The translations under genes were made by a program, and so were the position numbers. 34,966 bases of DNA from Neelides folsomi. Lineage: Eukaryota; Arthropoda; Collembola; Neelipleona; Neelidae. This document shows, in pieces, positions 10,119-19,531 of this stretch. How positions within the stretch are numbered: position 1 is the stretch's first letter; each line of letters starts with the position of its first letter. The notes under the pieces are model-generated. The model searched no databases and had not been told where the DNA came from. It saw only the letters and a program-made list of their open reading frames with translations. The stretch covers positions 1-34,966 of the forward strand of contig JAQGBZ010000529.1 of the NCBI GenBank assembly GCA_034687125.1, in the 5' to 3' direction.

Positions 10119-10578
10119 TAAGTTATAAGTTATAACGACTGAGGAGTGCAAAGCTCTTTTCCTCAAAGTTCGCAATAATTTCATAATCATAATGTAAAGA
10201 GTGAGATGGAGTTTGTCAAAGTCACACTGTCATAATCTCGGGACGAATTTCTTGTTATTTTTTAATCATTGTGAATTCAAGTCCAAAGTTCAAAAGTAAG
10301 AATTACAAATAGCTTATAATTAGATTTCCTAGTAAATAAATTAAATTCCTCCTGGAATTTTAAAGTGATTTGGTGGGAATCGTAGGAAGCTTATTCTTAG
10401 CTATTCTTTCCAAATGTTCCGAAGCTTATCCTATATTCTTATTCTCTTATTCTTAGAAAAGTCAAATATAGTCTTCATCATTGAAGTATAGTAAGCATGT
10501 CAAATATAATCTTTGTCATTCAAGCACAGAAAGCAAGAGAGAAAGGACGCTGTTCATTTAATTCTTTCAACCCTCAAA
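10119..10578. other. Upstream region of the 147-aa gene
   Basis: No gene was found here. It contains the 38-bp tandem duplication at 10461-10536 and T/C-rich AGCTTATTCTTAG-like motifs at 10388-10456. The promoter of the downstream gene must lie in or near this interval, but I see no clear TATA/initiator pair. Confidence 0.4.
10461..10536. repeat. 38-bp imperfect tandem duplication next to the start of the 147-aa gene
   Basis: GTCAAATATAGTCTTCATCA starting at 10461 is repeated as GTCAAATATAATCTTTGTCA starting at 10499; the two halves stay similar to their ends (GTAAGCAT versus AAAGCAA). It sits 43-118 bases upstream of the start codon, where it would overlap the promoter or 5' leader. Confidence 0.7.
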
Positions 10579-11172
10579 ATGTCTCAATTCATTGAAAGGA
10601 ATATCTTGAAACCGGAAGGAGATGGAGTTTTCTTTGCTCATGCAAATGAAGAAGGAAATCCCAAGGAAGGAGACTTCAAAGCAAGTGCGAGAACTGGAGT
10701 GGCAGACACAGATGTCTTCAAAAATGATGGGAGCAAGCCCAACAAGGCTCATGTCAAAATATTCACAACGGGAGCAGGAGGTAAGCGAATAATTTAATTA
10801 ATTGTTAAAATTCAATAATTTACAATTAAAATGCATTTTAAAAAGATTAACATTTTTATTTAATATTGCTATTGAAAATTAATTAATTTGCAATTAAATC
10901 TAAACATCAAAATTCTTATTTTCCTTCCAGCCCAAAAAAGCAAAGAGTACACTTCAGCTGGGGTCGAAGCAACGGTGGTGCAAACGGATTTCAACATCGG
11001 AACTGGTGGAGACAAAGTGAAATTGGGGCTGAGCGGGGATTCTGAAGTGGGATTTGGGAAAGAAGGAGCCGCTGTAAAAATACTTGGAACTGGGGCAAAG
11101 GTCGACAAAACGGGAACGGAAATCACCGTCCTCGGCACGGGTATCAAGCTCGGCGCAACCCCGTTCAAATAA
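10579..11172 (+). CDS. Small glycine-rich protein of unknown family, 147 aa, two exons
   Basis: Exons 10579-10780 and 10931-11172 join in phase 1 (444 nt in total). The start is the ATG in CAAAATGTCTC; an upstream TTG-initiated extension is not needed. I do not recognise the family. The N-terminal exon begins MSQFIERNILKPEGDGVFFA and has no signal peptide or membrane segment, so the protein is probably cytosolic. The C-terminal exon is rich in Gly, Thr, Val and Lys and shows a roughly periodic pattern of short strand-like pieces: GVEATVVQTDFNIGTG, DKVKLGLSGDSEVGFG, AVKILGTGAKV, ITVLGTGIKLG. That suggests a repetitive beta structure. There is no Cys in the product. A close copy of exon 2 lies 2 kb upstream (8895-9154), so this was a tandem pair. 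Function is unknown. Confidence 0.8.
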
Positions 11173-12567
11173 ACAACCTAAAATTTACAACCAATGAAGT
11201 TCATTCGAATGAACGTTATACTAAATACTTACAATTGTTAGTATTAAATAAACGTTCATTACATAATAATAGTTATCTTCTAATAATAATAGTTTGATTT
11301 ATGTATTAATTTCAAATAAATTTACCAAAAAATTGCTTATCACTATTAAATTTAAAGAAAAAGTATGCTTTGGTTTTCAAAAGTCTGGTTAAATTTTAAT
11401 CTTGTCATTTGCCATATGTGAGATGAACTTATTTATGTTAAATTCACCCTATATAAATGAGTCCATTTGGATTTTACTTATCCTCAGTCACCTCACAGTT
11501 ATTTAGACTTTGGCCTATCTTTTATCTTACATTAAATAGTTTCATTAACATACATTACAAACTGTCCATGCAAAATATAAAATTAGGCATACATTTTTTT
11601 AGATCTTCGGTCAAACTAAATGAGATTTTATAAAAAAAATTCTATTTGATAATCAACTTTTTTGATCAAAAAGGAATCGGTTAGAGATTATCCGCAGAGT
11701 TAATCAATCAGTTTTGCTTTTCCAAAATATTTTATTTATAAATATTAAAAATTTTCCTTAAAAATTAAATTTAATATTGCTTTTGTTTTAGTTGTAATGT
11801 TAGAATAATAATGCTAATGACTTATGTATGAGCAAAATCAGGCAATAACTAATTTTTATATTATTACATAAATTTTTAATTACAATAATCGTATTATTCT
11901 TAGATAATTAAAGTAGAGTTAAAGACTTACAAATGCAGTATCATTTTAGATATGGAAAACAGTCCTGCAATATAATATTAATATAAATCGAATATTATAA
12001 TTATAATAATTATATAGTTAAAAGTTCAAAAAAGTATTTTGTAAGAGAAATTGGCCCTAAATAAATTATACGATACTTATAAACACATACCAAAGTAATA
12101 TTATTTATTGACCCAAGCCACTCAAGGATTATACAAACAAAAGTAAATGGAGAATCATAGGGAAATAGAGAATGTATTAATCATTATCATTGTGACACTT
12201 TTTAAAAAAGTGCTTAAATTTATGATAAACGATAGAAAAGCCCAAAATTGAGTTGAATCAGTCTTTTCTGGAGATAACCCAAAAGACAACTTACTCAGTG
12301 TTGAAAGACATTAAACATTGTTATAAAAATATTAATAAAATTTATTAATTAATAAAAAAAAATTAGCATTGAAATCTATTAACTTTTATCCATATATACT
12401 TTTTTTAAAAAAATTCTTCTTATATAATTTGATATGATATGATCTTTTTGAACGTTAAAAATAATTAAATCGTACAATTTCTATAGTATAATTTGACATT
12501 AGGCTTGATAAGTCAAAAATATTAAAAACAAGTAAACAGAAATATGATTAAATTTAATTATTAGGTT
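11173..12567. other. Non-coding region upstream of the ionotropic receptor
   Basis: It contains the 3' UTR of the 147-aa gene (AATAAA at 11247 and elsewhere), a candidate promoter at 11452-11489, and A/T-rich sequence. An acceptor-like TTATTAG sits three bases before the receptor start codon (12568), so the receptor may have a 5' UTR intron reaching back to that promoter. Confidence 0.4.
11452..11489 (+). promoter_or_regulatory. Candidate TATA/initiator promoter
   Basis: TATAAA at 11452-11457 is followed by CTCAGTCA with the initiator A at 11486, about 34 bases downstream, the arrangement of arthropod core promoters. The nearest plus-strand gene is the receptor at 12568, 1.1 kb away, so the link requires a 5' UTR intron. 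Confidence 0.4.
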
Positions 12568-14571
12568 ATGATAATGCATTATTATTTAGGTTCTATATAT
12601 TTTTTAATTAATATGGGCTTAGCCAATATCTCGATTAATGAAAATGTCAAAATTAAGATTACAAAAGAACTTTTCGATATAAAAATGTTTATTGGAAAAT
12701 CAGATTTTGAATTAAATTATTTTGCCGAAGTTGTTTTATATTATGATGGCAACATTACAGATAGTGATTACATCAATGAGTTAATTGTGCTATTCAATAA
12801 AGAAGTATTTTACATTTGCAATATTAAAACAGCAAACCAAACAGAATATTTTAGAGCCCCACCAAATTCAAATTTGTTTTATGTATTTTCAAACTACTAT
12901 GAAGCAGGGCTATATCAAATTTCAAAATATACTTCTTTTGTTCGCAAATTAATTAATCAGCAAAACAAAAGAATGCAATTTTTCAACCAGATAAATATAA
13001 CAGACATTTTCCAAATATTTTGTTATAAATATGAAGTGCCAAGTTTATTTAAAGGTGACATATTTATTTTTAGACAAAAACGTTTTTTAGAAATCAATCG
13101 TGAAATGGAACTTGCATTAGAAAGGGCTAGACAAGTTTATTTAATTACATGGGATGAGAAATTAAAATTTTATAAAAATATTTTATTTTATAATTCAACA
13201 CATAGAAACGTTTGGGAATCGACCAACAACTTAACATATTTAAATAAATTAATATGGAATAATGGAAATCTCCATCCAATAATCGCAAAGGGTAATGGTG
13301 TAAATCCAATAAATGAAACATTTATATTGAAAGATATATTTCACATAAAATATCCCATTGAACAAGAAATATTAAGAATATTAAATAAAAAACATAATTT
13401 TTCAACTTTCATTTGTGACCAATATGAATTAGATAAATGTCAAATGGAAATAGCTAATAAAAATGTTGTCCAATTTAGATATGTAAATGATAATTCAATA
13501 ATAAGTAGTTATGCTTACAATTTTTACTTAAGTAAGGCAATTCAAAATTCAACAATAGAGGAATGGCCACGAGCAAATACTTTTTATAAATATACCGATT
13601 ATAAACTATTGCTTATATATAGGAAAAAAGAAATTCCACCGTGGTCTAATATTATAGTCCCCTTTGAATCTTATGTTTGGATATTGGTCATCATATTAAG
13701 CACATTTTTTATATTTAAATTATTCCATGGTTTTAGAATTAATGAAAACAAAATAATTAGTGAAATTATAATAGCAGTTTATAGGATTTCAATTGATCAA
13801 CCAGAAGAATATTCAAATTCTGAAAATATAAAAGTATTGTTACACTCATGGGTCATATTTTCTCTCATTGTTGGATCTGTTTATAAAGGTGCTTTACTTG
13901 TAAGCATGTTAAGTGAAACTTATGAAACCCCGATAAATACAATTGATCAATTAGTTGATGCTGTGAATAATAACACATACTTTGTATATGTTGATATGAC
14001 TCAACGAAAAAATGTAACAAATGCACTTTCGAATTATTTTACATCAAATGAAAAATTGAATCATCAAGTAAGGTATAATAAATTTTCTGAAAAGGTTCAA
14101 GCATTAACTTTGAATCATCAACATTACCTAATTGGAAGATTAATTGATAGACAATTTTATCTAAGCAAATTAAGAATACCAAATAATATCATTTATTCTT
14201 ATGAATATTATATATTATTTTATTACAAGTGTGCTAAACGAATATTTAAAGATGAAAGCGTTCATATTTTAAAAGAAAGTATTAATTCTAATTCTTATTG
14301 GAGTTTAAATGATAAACCAGAAAACTCTATGTTAACGAGTATATCACGTAGCCTTGAAGAATCAGGAATTTGGGCTATTTGGAATAAGTACACTTTTAAT
14401 GTGGATAGATTTACGAATTTATTATATAATGATTATTTAAAGAATAATACAATTTTAAATAATAAAACAAATAAAATTAAGATATATCACTTGGTATCTA
14501 TTTTGTTACTTTATGGTATATTAACAATTTTATGCATTTTACGATTTATATTTGAATTGTTCATAAATTGA
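12568..14571 (+). CDS. Divergent ionotropic receptor (IR), 667 aa, single exon
   Basis: IRs are ligand-gated cation channels derived from ionotropic glutamate receptors and are used by protostomes for taste, smell and humidity or temperature sensing. The frame is uninterrupted over 2004 bases. It begins with a hydrophobic leader (MHYYLGSIYFLINMGLA). A long Asn/Tyr/Ile-rich extracellular part follows, with many N-glycosylation sites. The channel module has a first membrane segment near residues 366-388 (YVWILVIILSTFFIFKLF), a loop, a second near 425-447 (SWVIFSLIVGSVYKGALLVS) running into SMLSETYETPINTIDQL, the family's typical link to the S2 ligand-binding half, and a last segment at about 640-665 (VSILLLYGILTILCILRF). 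The Arg/Thr/Asp-Glu glutamate-binding set is not recognisable, as in divergent IRs. Divergent IRs are often intronless. The ligand is unknown. The alternative start two codons downstream (MHYYLG) is equally plausible. Confidence 0.85.
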   Translation: MIMHYYLGSIYFLINMGLANISINENVKIKITKELFDIKMFIGKSDFELNYFAEVVLYYDGNITDSDYINELIVLFNKEVFYICNIKTANQTEYFRAPPNSNLFYVFSNYYEAGLYQISKYTSFVRKLINQQNKRMQFFNQINITDIFQIFCYKYEVPSLFKGDIFIFRQKRFLEINREMELALERARQVYLITWDEKLKFYKNILFYNSTHRNVWESTNNLTYLNKLIWNNGNLHPIIAKGNGVNPINETFILKDIFHIKYPIEQEILRILNKKHNFSTFICDQYELDKCQMEIANKNVVQFRYVNDNSIISSYAYNFYLSKAIQNSTIEEWPRANTFYKYTDYKLLLIYRKKEIPPWSNIIVPFESYVWILVIILSTFFIFKLFHGFRINENKIISEIIIAVYRISIDQPEEYSNSENIKVLLHSWVIFSLIVGSVYKGALLVSMLSETYETPINTIDQLVDAVNNNTYFVYVDMTQRKNVTNALSNYFTSNEKLNHQVRYNKFSEKVQALTLNHQHYLIGRLIDRQFYLSKLRIPNNIIYSYEYYILFYYKCAKRIFKDESVHILKESINSNSYWSLNDKPENSMLTSISRSLEESGIWAIWNKYTFNVDRFTNLLYNDYLKNNTILNNKTNKIKIYHLVSILLLYGILTILCILRFIFELFIN

Positions 14572-16105
14572 TTAGAATATGAAAAATGAAGTTGATGAAT
14601 AAAAACAAAATTAAGGATGCAATATTTTATTCTACATAATTTAAGTGTCTCAAATTCAAATTACAATATAAATATGATATTTTATTGTACATTGTAGATA
14701 TATTAATTTAAATATCCAGAAGGTTCTACGCTTTGGGCAAAGCCTGTCCAACATCCTCTAAAAGTGGAAAAATTATATTATTAGTCTTTTCACATTTAAT
14801 TATAAATTTAAAAATTAAATTAATTCAATATTATTTTCTTGATATACAAATCAATGTGTAAATACTAGTCATAAACAAAAAATTGGTCTATCATTAATCA
14901 TTATTTTATTACATTGTTAAAATAACTACCAATCCATATGTATGTAAATTTAAAAGTATTTACTTAATAACGTTTTTACTCCATCCTCAACAACTACTAG
15001 CAAATCCTAAAATTACGTTATTGCTATATTGTTACATTTAGTGGGACAACTCAAGGACCTACATAATAAAGAATGTTTTAAATATAATTACTATTATTAT
15101 ATGTTAATATTTTTATGTACCTAATTCATTTATGCTTCTTATCATTCTCCGTTTAAATAATCGTTCACTTCTTTCAAAGCATTGTATTGGAAAATTGAGG
15201 GAATTGAATCTTTTTTCAAAATTCTTCACTATTCTTTTTAATTAAATTCTTACAATCTGCAACTGCACAATTAGAAGGCATATTTTTATTAAGACTTTAA
15301 ATCACTTAAAATAATGACAGCCGAATCAAAACTTCAAATGAGGAATGAGAAACGAATGATCGCATTATGTGGGAAATTCAAATGTACGTCAGAGTGAGAG
15401 AGGCTTGAAGAAATTAAAAATCCCTATTCTTCTTGGGACAATTATTCTTTAATTTTGACATTATCTGCTCTTGTTTAGGTGATATTCTAAAAGTCGAGTT
15501 TTCACCTTTCGTTTTGCAACGTCTTCCACATTCCTTTAAGAGTCTTCGCCTTTCTCCATAAACATTAAGAAATCTAAATCCAAAAAAAAATCTGGAGATT
15601 TCACTGGGATTTTTTATTGGGTATAATGGGCCTCATTTTGTAGTTTAACCACAAAATTTCACATTGCAAATTCATATTTTCATTACTTATCATACATAAT
15701 CAATTGTCTCATATTACAATACTATAAGATACATATGATTCTAATGTGACATCTGCTTGAATTGTGGATTCATACCTATAGGTTAGGTAAATACTCTTAA
15801 TAAAAATACTAACATTAAAACCAAATCTTCATTCTTAGCTTTGGTTTGTTGCTGGCCTTCAGTTTATCTATATGGCTAATACCAAAACTGCTTTTTTTGA
15901 TTAAAAGTGGAAAGTGTGGGTGATTCTTTTGTCCATTGTCAACTGGTTAAATTCAAAGGAAAGGATTTTTACCTTAACAAACAGGCGAAAATCAATTTAA
16001 TAAAACCATGATTTTTCTTAATATATAATAAAATAAAAATATATTATTTATTGTATATTATGTTTATGTAAGATTAAATTGTATTAATTAAACATGATAA
16101 TACAG
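14572..16105. other. Intergenic region with weak minus-strand exon-like pieces and degraded upstream sequence of RDH-A
   Basis: Two minus-strand pieces, 15006-14964 and 14757-14726, are bounded by splice-like sites (ATTTTAG| and |GTAAAT; TTTTAG|). They join in frame to encode DLLVVVEDGVKTLLKDVGQA then LPKA and a stop. The family is not recognised. A THAP-like piece lies at 15172-15281. Between about 15840 and 15910, GTTGCTGGCCTTCAGTTTAT and the sequence after it resemble 19272-19320, upstream of RDH-A, so the RDH pseudogene duplication reaches back to here. Confidence 0.35.
15172..15281 (-). pseudogene. Possible THAP-domain N-terminal fragment
   Basis: The minus strand reads MPSNCAVADCKNLIKKNSEEF, a stop, then KKIQFPQFSNTML. 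A start Met, a CxxxxC pair and a later FP motif resemble the beginning of a THAP (C2CH) domain, used by P-element transposases and derived proteins. The frame is broken by stops, and the later Trp and Cys-His pair were not found. The match is short and could be chance. Confidence 0.3.
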
Positions 16106-16277
16106 GCATGAGATTCGAGACAGCCCAAGAACTTGCAAAAAGGGGGGCAAGTCATTTTGGCTTGTATTGATATTGAAGAAGCAGAATCGGCTGCAAGTAT
16201 GATTCAGTATATTAGACATTTATAAGAAAATACTATGAATGAAGTGTTTATGGTAATATAAATAGTTATTTTAGTTA

Positions 16278-17012
16278 CACTGGACCTCGGTTAAGATCAT
16301 CTTTTTCTATGTTCCCGGCAAAGATATATGAATTCTAATGCATTAAACCTCGGATAGTGTCAACTTTGACTAAGATCACCAAATTTTTGCTCCCGTGAAA
16401 CACCAACTACTCATAAGATCAACTTTTTGTATTTACTGCCTTAAAATATTGTTCGACTTTATAAATTTGAGTTGAAATGAATTGATAAACAGCTTTTATT
16501 CATACAAGAATACTTACTGGAGTAATTTTACAGTTCTAATACATGTAAAATACTATCAAAATTCGAAAATTATCATTTGGGGTCATTACTTTTCGTTCCA
16601 TGATTTTTATTATTCTATTTTTTATCAAATATGATAAATGAATTAATTTTTTTAATTTAATTCGTATATTAGTCTACTTTATTCGACAATCCTTAAAATA
16701 CAAAAATCTCACTTTTTATATGAAAAATTGAATATACTGATAGATAAGGATAGGTCAAACTATATAAATATTTTCTCAAATTGATCAAAAGCGTCAAGAT
16801 CATTATATTTTCCAATGAAATGAGATCAAAAATCAATATTCGCATTTAAGTATACTATAATTTGCACAATGTGTGAATTAAATAAATTAATTTTCAATAA
16901 TGTAAATACCTACCATACATATCAGTATGTAATTACATGACTTATATCAACCTCGGTTAAGATCACCAAAATTGATGTATCCCTTGAAGTTGATCTGATC
17001 CGAAGTTCAGTG
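16278..17012. mobile_element. TA-flanked MITE (pogo/Tigger-like ends), 735 bp
   Basis: The left end, CACTGGACCTCGGTTAAGAT, and the reverse complement of the right end, CACTGAACTTCGGATCAGAT, are inverted repeats. The element is flanked by TA on each side (16276-16277 and 17013-17014), the target of the Tc1/mariner superfamily. Inside are further copies of the terminal motif: CCTCGGATAGTGTCAAC near 16347 and CCTCGGTTAAGATCACC near 16953. No transposase is encoded. The CCTCGGTTAA-type end is common in pogo/Tigger-like elements; that assignment is from memory of the group, not from a search. Confidence 0.75.
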
Positions 17013-17051
17013 TATTTATTTCCTTTAACAAGGGTAAGTATTTAATATACA

Positions 17052-17858
17052 GGGAGGTCCAAAAGGATTGCTACTCATAAGGAAAGCACGCGTAATGCGA
17101 AAAACAAGCCATTCTTGACGGCAACAATGAAAGAAAAAAGGATGAAATGGGCACTAAAGCATCGAAGATGAATCGACGAACAATGGAACAACGTGATCTG
17201 GAGTGATGAAATCACATTCCTAATTTTTGAAGGAAATCATTCTTCGCGAGTCTTGAGGAAAAAGGTTTTAAATTTTCCGCTTTATATAAATTTAATTTAG
17301 TTAGGTAATTTAGGTTTTGTTTCATAATTATTAAAATAATTTAAATTCCTTTAGAATGAAGCATATCACCCCGACTGCATAAATAAAAAGGTCAAACACC
17401 CCAAATCCATTATGATCTGGGGAGCCATGAGTAGCAGAGGAGTTGGGGAGCTGAAATTCATCGATGGAACGGTCGACAAGAAAAAATACCAAGACATTCT
17501 TCAAACTCATCTTCTTCCTTCAATCCCCAAGTTAGTGCCCAACGGAAACTTCACATTTCAGCAGGATTCTGCACCTCCTCACACGGCGAAATCCACCAAA
17601 GCTTAGTTCGAAACTAACAACATTGTTGTGATGGACTGGCCGCCAAGTTCCCTCGACATGAATGTCATCGAAACATTATGGCCCATTGTCAAAAAACCCG
17701 TTCGTCGTAGAAATCCTTCCAATGGCGAAGAATTAAAAAGGATCGTGAAGGAGGAATAGGACAAAATAACTCCCGAAACATGCAGGCGCCTCGTTTCTTT
17801 AATGAAAAGTAGAATTCGGGAATTAATAAGAGTCAAAGGAGATGTTACAAAATACTAA
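17052..17858 (+). pseudogene. Tc1-type (DD34E) transposase relic with one intron
   Basis: Tc1 transposases move DNA by cut-and-paste at TA sites. The C-terminal catalytic half is present: VIWSDEITFLIFEG (first Asp), MIWGAMSSRGVGELKFIDGT (17412-), FTFQQDSAPPHTAK (second Asp), DWPPSSLDMNVIETLWPIVK (Glu), ending at 17858. There are 34 positions between the second Asp and the Glu, the Tc1 spacing. A 90-bp GT...AG interruption (17265-17354) splits the region after FEG...VLRKK; the frame continues across it as NEAYHPDC. Three in-frame stops (about 17169, 17605, 17757) kill the gene, and the HTH DNA-binding part is missing. GGGAGGTCCAAAAGGATTG at 17052 may be a terminal-repeat remnant; no matching right end was found. 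Confidence 0.82.
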
Positions 17859-18838
17859 CGATAAGTGTTTGATTTATTTTTATATTTAAGAACATATTTA
17901 ATAATATTAATAATTTATATCATTAACTAAAATAAAACCTTAAGTTAACATAATAGACTAATATTGAAAATAAAGCAAGGAAGCCCAAACCAAAAATTGC
18001 CAACTTATAATTTATAGGGGAGTATATATTGTATCTTCGTTTTTTCAGAAATAATCAGAAAAGATACAAATAACAAAAAAGAATAAAAATTAATTTTATG
18101 TAGAAACACTAAAGAAAATTTCAGGAAGTCGAATCGTTGTCGTTACATCAACTGCCCACAATTTTCTATTTTTCCTTGACTTAGAAAGCTTGAATGGAGA
18201 AAAGGGGGTTAGAATGGGAATGGAATATTAATCAAAATCAAAATTACTGTGTGTTGTTCATGCGAGAATTTGACCGAAAATTGAAAGAAAACAATTTGGA
18301 TGTGACAATTAATGCACTACATCCAGGAGCAGTTGGGACAAAATTGACAAATGATATCTTGAGGAAATAAAATTTCGCTTTATTGGTTTTTGTCCTTACA
18401 CCAGTTTTTAAGGTCGGTTAAATAATTTTAACACAATCTAATATATCAATTTAAGTATTTGTTATTTAAAATTTAATAAACATTGTACCTTAAGACTCCT
18501 TGGAAAGGAGCACAGACTCATATCCATCTTGCCGTTTCTGAAGAAGTGGAGGGAAAGAGTGGAGATTATTACTACGAATGCAAAGTATGAGAATTGACAA
18601 TTAAAATATTTCATACATTAATAACATTAATATTCAAGTAACTAACATAAGTTAGTTTTTATATGCGTTATTTACAAAATAATGTTTTTTGGATTTCATT
18701 ATCATTATGAATATTTATAATTAAGAATAATATTTTTGACATTAATAAAAATAGGTTTCAAAAATAAGCAGTCTGGGCAAGGATATAATTTTGGCTAAAA
18801 AAGTTTGGGAGAAAAGTGAAAAATACTGCAATTTCTAG

Positions 18839-19531
18839 AAATCTGAAGATTTCTTTTAATCCTTAATTTCTCAAATTATTGATAAATAAAAATAAACTAA
18901 TAAATTAAAAAAATGTATATTACTTCAATAAAAATTATTTTTATGGCATAAAAATTTTTTCGTTTCCTGCCGCCTCCTGGCAATAATTAGCATTGTGTTT
19001 TTCAATCAAAAACAGTTATCATTCGGAATCTCTGCAAAACCATATTTGTTTTTCTATGGTTAAAAATCATATTCCAATTCCATTGTTCCAGTATGTATTT
19101 TAATATGAACGATAAATAGCGCCATGAATATGTGGAGCGTATTGAAGCTATCAATAATCAATAATCAATATAAGAAATATGTACATAATTGCTTAATTAC
19201 AATATACATGTGGGCATATACCCATTCCTATTCAAACAATATTAAATACATATTGTATAATTCTGTATTAGTTGCTGACCTTCAACTTTATATGGCCCAA
19301 ACTACTTTTTTCTCATCAAATATAACCAACCTATCCTTTTATCAATGAAATTGAAAGTGTGGACGTCTAGTCAAAAGTATTTTTGTATATTATAGTCAAA
19401 TAGTTGAATAACTTGAATAGAAAGGACGAGACTTGGGCAAATTCATTTGCACAATAATTATTGATCTGTAGATGTAACATTACTTTTTTAAATTTTTACA
19501 ATTCAATTGGGGTGTAAAGCAAATTTTAATT
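18839..19531. other. Spacer between the RDH pseudogene and RDH-A
   Basis: No gene is called. A 74-codon open frame at 19124-19348 resembles chance AT-rich sequence. The 19260-19390 part has a counterpart upstream of the pseudogene near 15840-15930, so it probably belongs to the RDH-A 5' region. Confidence 0.45.

Larger units (their letters stand above)
16106..18838 (+). pseudogene. Broken copy of RDH-A (retinol dehydrogenase-like SDR)
   Basis: Every piece matches RDH-A at 19532-21212 in order. Exon 2 copy 16106-16196, with two A's lost inside the AAGTCATT stretch, which shifts the frame. Exon 3 remnant from 18049, keeping only its first 15 or so codons before jumping to the exon 4 acceptor. 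Exon 4 copy 18104-18412, with a scrambled stretch around 18205-18250 where the catalytic YxxxK lay, and a stop near 18368. Exon 5 copy 18495-18584, almost unchanged (GVEGKSGDYYYEC-type sequence). Exon 6 copy 18755-18838, shortened by an early TAG. Exon 1 (membrane anchor and TGxxxGxG) is missing. The intron after exon 2 is enlarged by a TA-flanked MITE (16278-17012) and a Tc1 relic (17052-17858). Not functional. The similar non-coding sequence around it shows a DNA-level tandem duplication, not a retrocopy. Confidence 0.9.

Noticed and set aside
9920..10135. 71-codon open frame
   Set aside because: It lies inside the hAT MITE and runs past its right end into flanking DNA, so it is not a gene.
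10869..11168. 99-codon minus-strand frame rich in Pro/Ser/Val
   Set aside because: It is a shadow of the Gly/Thr-rich exon 2 of the 147-aa gene; the same shadow appears opposite the orphan exon.
19124..19348. 74-codon frame upstream of RDH-A
   Set aside because: It is AT-rich with no motifs, and it overlaps non-coding sequence duplicated upstream of the RDH pseudogene.
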